NCBI GenBank assembly: GCA_021793495.1
Contig: JAJYSQ010000084.1
Coordinates: 1 to 6,879 of the forward strand
DNA length: 6,879 bases
Origin: Actinomycetes bacterium
Lineage (GTDB): Bacteria; Actinomycetota; Actinomycetes; JAJYSQ01
Reading direction: 5' to 3'
Below are positions 1-5,669 of the stretch, piece by piece. The first letter of the stretch is position 1. The number at the start of each line of letters is the position of its first letter. The notes under the pieces were generated by a model. It was given only the letters and a program-made list of their open reading frames with translations. It did no database searches and was not told the DNA's origin. Both the position numbers and the translations under genes were made by a program.

Positions 1-156
1 GGTGTACGCCCAGCCGGCCCGCGCCTGCCGTCGGCGGGCGATCCCGGCGGCGGTGTTGCGACCGGGGGTTCCTGGACGTCGCCTGGCCACGGCCCCGGAC
101 CTCCCCAGGGTAGGGGTGTCGGCCGGCTGTGGACCGTCGGTCGTGGTGCTCGCCAC
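1..156 (-). CDS. Sugar ABC transporter permease, N-terminal fragment (runs off the left edge)
   Basis: This is the start of a gene read on the minus strand that leaves the window, and only 52 codons are visible. The peptide opens MASTTTDGPQPADTPT, then has an arginine-rich stretch (ARRRPG, later ARRRQARAGWAYT). A polar, basic N-terminal tail ending in R-AGW-Y just before the first membrane helix is typical of MalF/UgpA-type permeases of carbohydrate (CUT1) importers. The first helix itself lies outside the window. I chose the GTG at 154-156 because GGAGG (164-168) lies 7 bases before it. A second in-frame GTG at 88-90, with GGGGAGG about 9 bases upstream, is a possible alternative and would drop 22 residues. 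It follows the solute-binding protein gene on the same strand after a 131-base spacer, the usual gene order for these importers. The identification rests on context and the N-terminal pattern, because no membrane segment is visible. Confidence 0.66.
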   Translation of the reverse strand, partial: MASTTTDGPQPADTPTLGRSGAVARRRPGTPGRNTAAGIARRRQARAGWAYT

Positions 157-189
157 GGGTCCCCCTCCGCTCGGGGTGGGTGCGGGTGA

Positions 190-229
190 CCGCTGGTACG
201 GGACGGGAGGGTCCGTCCCGTACCAGCGG
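190..229 (-). terminator. Perfect 17-bp stem-loop between binding-protein and permease genes
   Basis: The arms CCGCTGGTACGGGACGG (190-206) and CCGTCCCGTACCAGCGG (213-229) are exact reverse complements around a 6-base loop. The structure lies 58 bases after the stop codon of the binding-protein gene and 33 bases before the permease start. No T-run follows on the minus strand, so it is not a classical intrinsic terminator, although many actinobacterial terminators lack one. It could partly terminate transcription or protect the 3' end of the upstream message, giving more binding protein than permease. The structure is certain from sequence; the function is inferred. Confidence 0.75.
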
Positions 230-287
230 GTCGAGCCAGAACAGCTACCGGAGGTCCCCGGCGGTCACCCTGGTGCCCCGGAGAATC

Positions 288-1601
288 TCACAGCCCGGTG
301 CCGGCGAGGGCCGTATTGATCTGGCTGGCTGCGGTCGCGAGCGCCGAACTCGGAGGGACCGACCCCGCCAGGGCCGAGTTGAGGTTGGTGTACATGGACT
401 GGCTCACCTGCGGGTAGGCCGGGGTGAACGAGGGCCGCGCGATCAGCTTGGTCTGGCCGACGATCTTCAGCACCGCGTTCGGCGAGGAGGTGGCGACCGC
501 CGCGCGCACCGACTGCAGGGTCGGGATCTCGGTGTACTTGGTGGACAGGATCGTCTGTGAGTCGGTGCCGGACAGCCACTTGATGAACACCAGGTCGGCG
601 CCGATGTTCTTCGAGTGCGGGTTGATGTAGTTGTTCCACCCGCCGACGGCCGAGTACCCCGGGGTGGGCTGGCCCGCGAACGTCGGCATCGGCGCCACGC
701 CGACCTTGCCGACCACCTTGGAGTCCGAGGGGTTGTTCGCGTTGGCGTAGGCGTAGTCCCAGTTGCGCAGGAAGGCCGCGTCGCCGGCGTCGAAGGCCTG
801 CATGGCCTGCGGCTCCTGGAACGTGGTGACCCCTGCCGGGCTGACTCCGCTGGTGATCAGCGACCGCATGAAGGTCAGCGCCTTCAGCGCCGCCGGGGAG
901 TCGACCGACGCCTTGGTCCCCGCGGTGTTGAGCACCGATCCCCCGGCGTCGGCCAGGAACTCGACCCAGTCGCAGGTCAGGCCCTCGTACGACGCACCCT
1001 GCCAGACGTAGCCGTACTTGACCGCGTTCTTGGACTGCAGGGTCTTGGAGTCCGTGACCAGCTGTTCCCAGGTCGTCGGGACCGGCAGGTTGTACTTGCT
1101 CAGCAGGTCCTTGCGGTAGTAGAGGAAGCCCTGGTCGGCGAAGAACGGGGCACCGTAGACCTTTCCCTTGTACGATGCACCGGTCACCAGCCCGGGCGCG
1201 AACCCGGAGAAGAAGCTGGCCGGCAGGTAGTCGCTCAGGGGCAGTGCCAGCCCCTTGGCCCCGAACTGGGCCGGCCAGATGACGTCGCCCATGAAGACGT
1301 CGGGGCTGGTCGCGCCGCCGGAGATCTGCGTGGTCAGGGTGGAGCGGTTGGTGTCGGTGTTGGTCGGTGCGCTGACCAGGTTGACGGTGATGTTCGGGTA
1401 GGCGGCCTCGAACTGCTTGATCAGGTAGGCCCGGATGCCGACCTGGGCGATCGGGCTGGCCGACCAGGTGATCGTGACCGGCCCGGTGGGGGCCGCGGTG
1501 CTCTGCGTGGCCGGCGGAGAGCTGCTCGAGCTTCCGCAGGCGGCCAGGCCCAGCGCCAGGACGGCGACCCCAGCCACGCCGGCCAGGTGACGTGCCTTCA
1601 T
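288..1601 (-). CDS. Extracellular solute-binding lipoprotein of a CUT1-type sugar ABC transporter
   Basis: A 437-residue protein that should bind a sugar or oligosaccharide outside the membrane and pass it to the permease encoded next. It starts with a lipoprotein signal: basic MKAR, a hydrophobic stretch, then lipobox LAAC with the acylated Cys at residue 22, followed by a Ser/Pro/Thr-rich linker. The mature part fits the family-1 solute-binding fold. It has a VTITW first strand near residues 42-47, an SPDVFMGDVIWPAQF segment near 103-117, VYGAPFFADQGFLYYRKDLL in the hinge region, and an AAFLRNWDYAYA stretch near 275-286. The pattern resembles trehalose/maltose-type binding proteins, but I cannot fix the substrate. 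The length is normal for the family. The ATG has GAGGAGG (1609-1615) 7 bases upstream. A longer out-of-phase frame over the same bases is a shadow. Its promoter carries a LacI-type operator on the start point, so it is probably repressed by the divergent regulator. Confidence 0.93.
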   Translation of the reverse strand: MKARHLAGVAGVAVLALGLAACGSSSSSPPATQSTAAPTGPVTITWSASPIAQVGIRAYLIKQFEAAYPNITVNLVSAPTNTDTNRSTLTTQISGGATSPDVFMGDVIWPAQFGAKGLALPLSDYLPASFFSGFAPGLVTGASYKGKVYGAPFFADQGFLYYRKDLLSKYNLPVPTTWEQLVTDSKTLQSKNAVKYGYVWQGASYEGLTCDWVEFLADAGGSVLNTAGTKASVDSPAALKALTFMRSLITSGVSPAGVTTFQEPQAMQAFDAGDAAFLRNWDYAYANANNPSDSKVVGKVGVAPMPTFAGQPTPGYSAVGGWNNYINPHSKNIGADLVFIKWLSGTDSQTILSTKYTEIPTLQSVRAAVATSSPNAVLKIVGQTKLIARPSFTPAYPQVSQSMYTNLNSALAGSVPPSSALATAASQINTALAGTGL

Positions 1602-1642
1602 GTGTCATCCTCCTCGACCCGTGGCTTGCGGGTCCGTGGCGA

Positions 1643-1658
1643 GACCGCCGATGCGGTC
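1643..1658 (-). other. Small hairpin in the predicted 5' leader of the binding-protein mRNA
   Basis: GACCGC (1643-1648) and GCGGTC (1653-1658) are exact complements with a 4-base loop. On the minus strand the hairpin starts about a dozen bases after the predicted transcription start and abuts the operator. It may simply stabilise the 5' end of the transcript. Six base pairs in GC-rich DNA can also arise by chance. Confidence 0.35.
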
Positions 1659-1659
1659 A

Positions 1660-1673
1660 TGAAAACGCTTGCT
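1660..1673. promoter_or_regulatory. LacI-family operator at the binding-protein promoter
   Basis: TGAAAACGCTTGCT is an imperfect dyad centred on CG, the usual centre for LacI-family sites. Its first 11 bases match the second site at 1898-1908 in 10 of 11 positions (TGAWAACGCTT). It begins 3 bases downstream of the predicted -10 hexamer and so covers the predicted transcription start, where a bound repressor would block RNA polymerase. Confidence 0.72.
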
Positions 1674-1676
1674 GCA

Positions 1677-1705
1677 TTCCTAGGCCTCCGGGTCCGTCAC
1701 GTCAA
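1677..1705 (-). promoter_or_regulatory. Sigma-70-type promoter of the binding-protein gene
   Basis: Read on the minus strand, TTGACG (1700-1705) serves as -35 and TAGGAA (1677-1682) as -10, with a 17-base spacer. The -10 is close to the TAnnnT form common in actinobacteria. A start near 1669-1671 would give a leader of roughly 70 bases before the ATG at 1599-1601. The placement is supported by the operator immediately downstream. Confidence 0.66.
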
Positions 1706-1873
1706 CAGGGGGTTACCAGATGATTGCCGAATCGAGAGCCCTCCGTGGACGATAGGGGGCGAGCATCAGTGTGGCAGTACCCGGGTTTGTCCGGCCGTGA
1801 CCAGCCATGTGTCTGGGAACGTGACCGGAGCTGGGGCTCAGTCGGGAGGTGCATGCCCCGGGTGCCCAGGTAT

Positions 1874-1887
1874 CCGCCGTACGGCGG
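1874..1887. repeat. 14-base perfect palindrome upstream of the regulator gene
   Basis: CCGCCGTACGGCGG is identical to its reverse complement. Its centre lies 24 bases from the centre of the second LacI-type operator and about 66 bases before the regulator's ATG. It does not resemble that operator, so it may be a site for another dimeric regulator or a short hairpin in a transcript. Its function is unknown. Confidence 0.5.
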
Positions 1888-1897
1888 TGCATCAATT

Positions 1898-1911
1898 TGA
1901 TAACGCTTTCA
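1898..1911. promoter_or_regulatory. Second LacI-family operator, upstream of the regulator gene
   Basis: TGATAACGCTTTCA is a CG-centred dyad with 5 of 7 positions symmetric, more symmetric than the copy at 1660. It lies 35 bases before the regulator's ATG, which suggests autoregulation. A second, short inverted repeat, ATCAA-T-TTGAT (1891-1901), overlaps its left edge. The two operators are 238 bases apart centre to centre, so cooperative looping is possible but not shown. Confidence 0.7.
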
Positions 1912-1946
1912 TCACGACCCATGACACAAGGAGTTCCTGGCCGGCC

Positions 1947-3050
1947 ATGAACAGCTCACCGCTATCCGGTCCCGTCATGTCTGGCCCGTCCAGCATCACG
2001 GATGTGGCCCGGCGGGCCGGCGTCTCGATCGCGACCGTCTCCCGGTCGCTGCGCGGGCTGCCGAACGTCTCGCCGGTGACCCGCACCCGGGTGTTGCGCG
2101 CGGCGGCCGAGCTCGACTACGTCGTGTCCCCGGCCGCGTCCCGTCTGGCCAGCCGTCGCACCGGGACGATCGGCGTGGTGGTGCCGTTCGCCCGCCGGTG
2201 GTTCTTCTCTCAGGTCCTGGGTGCGGTCGCCGCCGTGCTCCGGGAGGCCGGCATGGACCTGCTGCTCTACGACCTGGCCGACCGGGTGGGCCGGGAGGAG
2301 TTCTTCGACCGGCTGCCGCTGCGCCGGCGGGTGGACGGCGTGCTGGTGATCTCCCTGGGGCTGACCTCGGCGGAGGCCAAGGTGCTGCGCGAGCTCGGCG
2401 TGCCGGCGGCGATCGTCGGGGTCCGGACACCCTGGCTGCCGTGCGTGCGCATCGATGACGTGGAGGGCTCGGCCAAGGCCGTGCGCCACCTGGTCAACCT
2501 GGGCCACCAGCGGATCGGGATGCTGTCCAGCGGACTGGAGGACCCGACCCGCTCCGGGACTCCTACCGACCGGCGAACCGGCTACCGCAAGGCGCTGCGC
2601 GAGGCCGGGCTCGCTCACGATCCCACCCTGGAGCACCTGGGAGCCTGGGGGCCTGACGGTGGTGCGGAGGCGATGGCGGACCTGCTGGCCCTGCCTGACC
2701 CGCCGACCGCCGTCTTCGCCGAGTCTGACGAGATGGCGGTCGGCGCGATGCGGACGCTGCGCCGCGCCGGGCTGCGGGTGCCGGATGACGTCTCGGTCGT
2801 CGGGTTCGACGACCACGAGATCGCTGGACTGGTCGACCTGACCACCGTCCGCCAACCCGTGGCCGAGCAGGGCGAGCACGCGGCGATCCTGCTGCTGGAT
2901 GCGGTGGCCAACGGCCCCAGCGAGGTGCCGTCGGAGATCGTCCTACCGACCCGGCTGATCGTCCGGTCGAGCTCTACCCCGCCGCGGATCCGAACCCGTT
3001 GGCCGGGGCCGGCTGAGGGTCTGCCGACCCCGCGAGCCCACGAGCGATGA
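1947..3050 (+). CDS. LacI-family transcriptional regulator
   Basis: A 367-residue one-component repressor. Residues 16-61 form the LacI helix-turn-helix (SITDVARRAGVSIATVSRSL, then PNVSP and RVLRAAAELDY). The hinge helix near 61-71 (SPAASRLASRR) keeps the leucine that inserts at a central CG step, which agrees with the CG-centred operators nearby. From TGTIGVVVP (72) onward comes a periplasmic-binding-protein-like sensor domain. Family landmarks include HLVNLGHQRIG near 181, FAESDEMAVGAMR near 257 and VVGFDDHEIA near 284. The ATG at 1947 is chosen because AAGGAG (1928-1933) precedes it, though the 13-base spacing is long. An in-frame ATG at 1977 lacks a ribosome site but also leaves the DNA-binding domain whole. 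The last 20 or so residues after LIVRSSSTPP are a basic, Pro-rich tail lying in the antisense overlap with the acyl-CoA dehydrogenase gene. It most likely represses the divergent sugar transporter and itself; the ligand is unknown. Confidence 0.93.
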   Translation: MNSSPLSGPVMSGPSSITDVARRAGVSIATVSRSLRGLPNVSPVTRTRVLRAAAELDYVVSPAASRLASRRTGTIGVVVPFARRWFFSQVLGAVAAVLREAGMDLLLYDLADRVGREEFFDRLPLRRRVDGVLVISLGLTSAEAKVLRELGVPAAIVGVRTPWLPCVRIDDVEGSAKAVRHLVNLGHQRIGMLSSGLEDPTRSGTPTDRRTGYRKALREAGLAHDPTLEHLGAWGPDGGAEAMADLLALPDPPTAVFAESDEMAVGAMRTLRRAGLRVPDDVSVVGFDDHEIAGLVDLTTVRQPVAEQGEHAAILLLDAVANGPSEVPSEIVLPTRLIVRSSSTPPRIRTRWPGPAEGLPTPRAHER

Positions 3051-4203
3051 CCAGCCGCTGCACCTGGTTGGTGCCCTCGACGATCTGCAGCACCTTCGCC
3101 TCCCGCAGGTACCGTTCCACCGGGTAGTCCTCGACGTAGCCGTACCCGCCGAAGACACCGACCGCGCTGCTGGTCACCGACATGGCCGCGTCGGTGGCGA
3201 TCAGCTTGGCGACCGCGGCCTCGGTGGAGAATCGCAGTCCTCGATCCCGACGCCGGGCCGCGTCCAGGTAGGTCGCCCGGGCACTGGCCACCGAGGCAGC
3301 CATGTCGGCGAGCTGGAACCCGAGCCCCTCGTTGTCGATGATCCGCCGGCCGAACTGCCGTCGCGACCGGGCCCACCCGACCGCCGCGTCCAGCCCCGCC
3401 TGAGCCAGCCCCACCGCACACGCGGCGATGCCCAGCCGACCGGTGTCCAGGCCGGCCAAGGCGATCGGGAAGCCCTGCCCCTCGGCGCCGATGCGCCGGC
3501 GGGCCGGCACCCGTACCCCGTCCAGGAGCAGCTGTGCGGTCGGGGAGGCGGACATCCCCATCTTGCGCTCGGGGGCTGCCGCGGACAGCCCTTCGGTGCC
3601 GGCCTCGACCAGGAAAGCGCTGATGCCCCGCGGACCCTCGTCGGAGGTTCGGGCCATGACGGTGTAGAAGTCGGCGTAGCCACCATGGGTGATCCACGAC
3701 TTGGCACCGGTCACGGTGTACCCCTCGCCTGCCGGGTCGGCGACCGCACGGGTCGACAGGGCGGCGGCGTCGGAGCCGGAGTGTGCCTCGGACAGGGCGT
3801 AAGCCCCCAGCCGTGTCCCGTCCAGCATGTGTGGCAGCCACTCCTGCCGTTGCTCGGTGGTGCCGAACGAGGCCAGCGGAAAGCACGCCAGGGTGTGCAC
3901 GCTGAGCCCCAGGCCCACAGCCAGCCACGTGCGGGAGAGCTCCTCCAACACCTGCAGATAGACCTGGTACGGCTGTCCCGCTCCCCCGTACTGCTCGGGA
4001 TAGGGCAGGCCGAACAGCCCGGAACGACCCAGCACGTCGAAGACATCCCGGGGAAAACGCGCATGCCTTTCGTCATCGGTGACCCGTGGGGCCATCTGGT
4101 CCCGGGCGATCTCGGTGACCAACGACAACAGCTCGACCGCCTCGGCGCTGGGTAGGTCACGCTCCAGCACCCGGTGCACCGCCACGGGCTCGCCGGCGGC
4201 CAC
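2974..4203 (-). CDS. Acyl-CoA dehydrogenase family flavoprotein
   Basis: A 409-residue FAD enzyme expected to oxidise an acyl-CoA to the trans-2-enoyl-CoA and pass electrons to electron-transfer flavoprotein. The three-domain layout is complete: an N-terminal helical domain (about 20-130, with PYPEQYGG near 68), a middle beta domain with flavin-binding segments YALSEAHSGSD (135-145) and WITHGG (170-175), and a C-terminal helical domain with RSRRQFGRRI (279-288) and FGGYGYVEDYPVERYLREAK (351-370). The catalytic base is Glu376 in QIVEGTNQVQR. The alternative position used by isovaleryl-CoA dehydrogenase (the residue before Arg in LDTGR, 252-256) is Gly, so an isovaleryl-CoA enzyme is unlikely. 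Short-chain, medium-chain or 2-methyl-branched substrates fit better. The start is GTG with GGAGG (4210-4214) 6 bases upstream, one base after the peptidase stop, so translation is probably coupled. It is the last gene of its operon, and its final 25 codons overlap the regulator gene antisense. Confidence 0.93.
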   Translation of the reverse strand: MAAGEPVAVHRVLERDLPSAEAVELLSLVTEIARDQMAPRVTDDERHARFPRDVFDVLGRSGLFGLPYPEQYGGAGQPYQVYLQVLEELSRTWLAVGLGLSVHTLACFPLASFGTTEQRQEWLPHMLDGTRLGAYALSEAHSGSDAAALSTRAVADPAGEGYTVTGAKSWITHGGYADFYTVMARTSDEGPRGISAFLVEAGTEGLSAAAPERKMGMSASPTAQLLLDGVRVPARRRIGAEGQGFPIALAGLDTGRLGIAACAVGLAQAGLDAAVGWARSRRQFGRRIIDNEGLGFQLADMAASVASARATYLDAARRRDRGLRFSTEAAVAKLIATDAAMSVTSSAVGVFGGYGYVEDYPVERYLREAKVLQIVEGTNQVQRLVIARGLAGSADPQPAPANGFGSAAG

Positions 4204-4204
4204 G

Positions 4205-5326
4205 TCAGGCCTCCAGCACGGCGAGCTCGCGGGGCCGGACGTTCAGCCGTTCGGCGCCGGTACCGGTGACCACCAGGATGTCCTCGATGCGCGCCCCGTA
4301 CCTGCCCGGCAGGTAGATGCCCGGTTCGACGGAGAAGGCCATGCCTGGGGCGAGCACCCGGTGCGAGCCAGCGACGATGTACGGCTCCTCGTGGGTCTCC
4401 AGACCGATCCCGTGCCCGGTCCGGTGCACGAAGAACGCTCCGTAGCCGGCCTGGGTGATCACCGAGCGTGCGGCTGCGTCTACCTGTTCGGCGGTCACTC
4501 CAGGCCCGGCCAGCTCGCAGGCCGCCCGCTGGGCCTGGAGCAGGACTCGGTAGAGCGCGCGGAACTCGGCCGGCGCGCCGGCCCCCGCCACGTACGTGCG
4601 GGTGCAGTCCGACGCATACCCACCGAGGGTCGTTCCCCCGATGTCCACCACCACCGGATCTCCGGGCGCGATCACCCGGTCGGACAGCTCATGGTGCGGG
4701 CTGGCCCCGTTGGGCCCGGAGCCGACGATGACGAAATCGACCCGCACATGCCCCTGCGCCAGGATGGCCTCGGCGATGTCGTGACCCACCTGGCGCTCGG
4801 TACGACCGGGGCGCAGCCACTGGCTCATCTGGGCGTGCACCCGGTCGATGGCCTCGGCGGCCCGAGCCAGCTCTGCGATCTCGGCGGGGGTCTTGTGCAT
4901 CCGCATCGGGTGCAGCACCGGACCGGCCAGCTCCTGAGCGACCCCGGGCATGGCGTGGCGCAACCCCATCGCCTTCGCCGCCCACATCCGGTCGTCCAGA
5001 CCGACCCGGCCGGCGTCGGCGGGTACCAGCGAGGCGACCAGCGTGTACGGGTCCTCGGTCTCCTGCCAGGTGCGTACCTCCACCGGCCACCCTCCGACGG
5101 GTGCAGCTCGGGCCGCCGGCGCCTCGAGCTCAGGCACGACCAGCACCGGGTCCGCCTCCCTCGGCAGCACCAGGCAGGTCAGGCGTTCCAGTGGCGTGGC
5201 CTCGTACCCGGTGAGGTAGCGCAGGTCGGGCCCGGGGGTGACCAACAGCGCATCCAGACCGGCCTGGGCGCACCGGGACTGCGCGATCGCGAGCCGGCCC
5301 GGGGGGAAGAGGGTGTCCTCGCTCAT
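4205..5326 (-). CDS. M24-family metallopeptidase (Xaa-Pro peptidase-like)
   Basis: A 373-residue cytoplasmic protein of the aminopeptidase P / prolidase / creatinase fold. The N-terminal domain (about 10-125) contains DALLVTPGPDLRYLTGYE. The C-terminal pita-bread domain keeps all five metal ligands: Asp228 and Asp240 (VVVDIGG and ASDCTRTY), His305 (TGHGIGLETHEEP), Glu334 (SVEPGIY) and Glu348 (ARIEDI). It should therefore bind two divalent metals and be catalytically competent. Known family members cleave X-Pro peptides, but others act on creatine or ectoine, so the substrate stays open. I start it at the ATG 5324-5326, where AAGGTG lies 6 bases upstream. An in-frame ATG 60 bases earlier has no ribosome site and adds only a low-complexity tail. 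It follows the lipoyl gene after 79 bases holding a hairpin and abuts the acyl-CoA dehydrogenase. No signal peptide is seen. Confidence 0.9.
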   Translation of the reverse strand: MSEDTLFPPGRLAIAQSRCAQAGLDALLVTPGPDLRYLTGYEATPLERLTCLVLPREADPVLVVPELEAPAARAAPVGGWPVEVRTWQETEDPYTLVASLVPADAGRVGLDDRMWAAKAMGLRHAMPGVAQELAGPVLHPMRMHKTPAEIAELARAAEAIDRVHAQMSQWLRPGRTERQVGHDIAEAILAQGHVRVDFVIVGSGPNGASPHHELSDRVIAPGDPVVVDIGGTTLGGYASDCTRTYVAGAGAPAEFRALYRVLLQAQRAACELAGPGVTAEQVDAAARSVITQAGYGAFFVHRTGHGIGLETHEEPYIVAGSHRVLAPGMAFSVEPGIYLPGRYGARIEDILVVTGTGAERLNVRPRELAVLEA

Positions 5327-5348
5327 GCGGTTCACCTTAGGTGCCGAT

Positions 5349-5396
5349 CGCCTCCGGGCCGCCGAGCACGAAGCCGACGGCGCCATGCCGGAGGCG
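5349..5396 (-). terminator. Stem-loop between the lipoyl-carrier and peptidase genes
   Basis: CGCCTCCGG (5349-5357) and CCGGAGGCG (5388-5396) are exact complements around a 30-base GC-rich interior that can pair further. On the minus strand the stem begins about 10 bases after the lipoyl stop and ends 22 bases before the peptidase ATG, leaving that gene's ribosome site free. No T-run follows. It may set the ratio of the genes before and after it by partial termination or by protecting message ends. The function is inferred. Confidence 0.5.
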
Positions 5397-5405
5397 GTCG
5401 ACCGG

Positions 5406-5669
5406 CTAGCCGGGATCGACCCGGGCGATCACGGACCCCTGGTCCACGACCTGCTCGGCGGGGGCAAGCAGGTGCACCTGTCCGTCGCACGGGGCCTCGA
5501 CCTCGGCGGAGACCTTGTCCATGGCCACCTCGGCGATGAGCTGACCGGTCCGGACCAGCTCACCGTCGGCGACGAACCAGGTGGCGACCACGCCTCGGGC
5601 GGCCGGGTCCTTGGCGTTCAGGGTGGGGAAGCGCACCTGGGTCGACTCGGGGTCGGCCCTCAGGTTCAC
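5406..5669 (-). CDS. Free-standing lipoyl carrier protein (E2 lipoyl domain only)
   Basis: An 87-residue protein made of a single biotinyl/lipoyl domain. The pattern is GVVATWFVADGELVRTGQLI, then EVAMDKVSAEVEAP, CDGQVHLL and a final GSVIARVDP. Lys52 in the DKVS turn is the expected lipoylation site; a DK-V-EV context favours lipoate over biotin, which usually sits in MKM. In ordinary 2-oxoacid dehydrogenases this domain is the N-terminus of the E2 acyltransferase, but here no subunit-binding or catalytic domain follows. Reading on past the TAG gives about 22 unrelated residues before the next stop, so this is not a simple nonsense-broken E2. The GTG start overlaps the E1 beta stop in a GTGA, which implies translational coupling. 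It should be reductively acylated by the E1 encoded just upstream. It could also serve as a swinging arm for an E2 encoded elsewhere. Confidence 0.88.
   Translation of the reverse strand: MNLRADPESTQVRFPTLNAKDPAARGVVATWFVADGELVRTGQLIAEVAMDKVSAEVEAPCDGQVHLLAPAEQVVDQGSVIARVDPG

Larger units (their letters stand above)
1602..1946. other. Divergent regulatory spacer between the transporter and LacI-family genes
   Basis: These 345 bases hold no credible gene. An open plus-strand frame crossing them is only an artefact of high GC. From left to right they contain the ribosome site of the binding-protein gene (1609-1615, minus), a small hairpin (1643-1658), an operator (1660-1673), a minus-strand promoter (1677-1705), a stretch without recognisable signals (about 1706-1873), a 14-base palindrome (1874-1887), a second operator (1898-1911), and AAGGAG (1928-1933) as the regulator's ribosome site. 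I could not identify a convincing promoter for the regulator. Confidence 0.8.

Noticed and set aside
2..319. Plus-strand open frame of 105 codons at the left edge
   Set aside because: It is antisense to the permease start, the hairpin and the end of the binding-protein gene, and its composition is typical of a GC-rich shadow frame.
1897..1926. TTGATA as a -35 element for the regulator gene
   Set aside because: At 16 to 18 bases downstream there is no acceptable -10 (CATGAC or ATGACA at best), and the implied start would fall on the ribosome site.
615..1946. Long plus-strand open frame running upstream into the regulator gene
   Set aside because: It lies antisense to the binding-protein gene and then in the divergent spacer. 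Its translation is Arg/Gly/Val-rich without domain features, and the regulator has its own ribosome site and ATG at 1947.
5327..5386. Longer N-terminus for the M24 peptidase from the ATG at 5384-5386
   Set aside because: There is no ribosome site before it, and the added 20 residues are low-complexity and cross the intercistronic hairpin. The ATG at 5324-5326 has AAGGTG at good spacing.
5345..5405. Remnant of an E2 acyltransferase after the lipoyl stop
   Set aside because: Read-through in frame gives about 22 residues with no linker, subunit-binding or catalytic motif before a TAA at 5337-5339.
4079..5539. Long plus-strand open frame of 486 codons opposite the peptidase gene
   Set aside because: It is antisense to a protein with all five metal ligands intact, and it has low-complexity Arg/Gly/Pro content and no recognisable domain.
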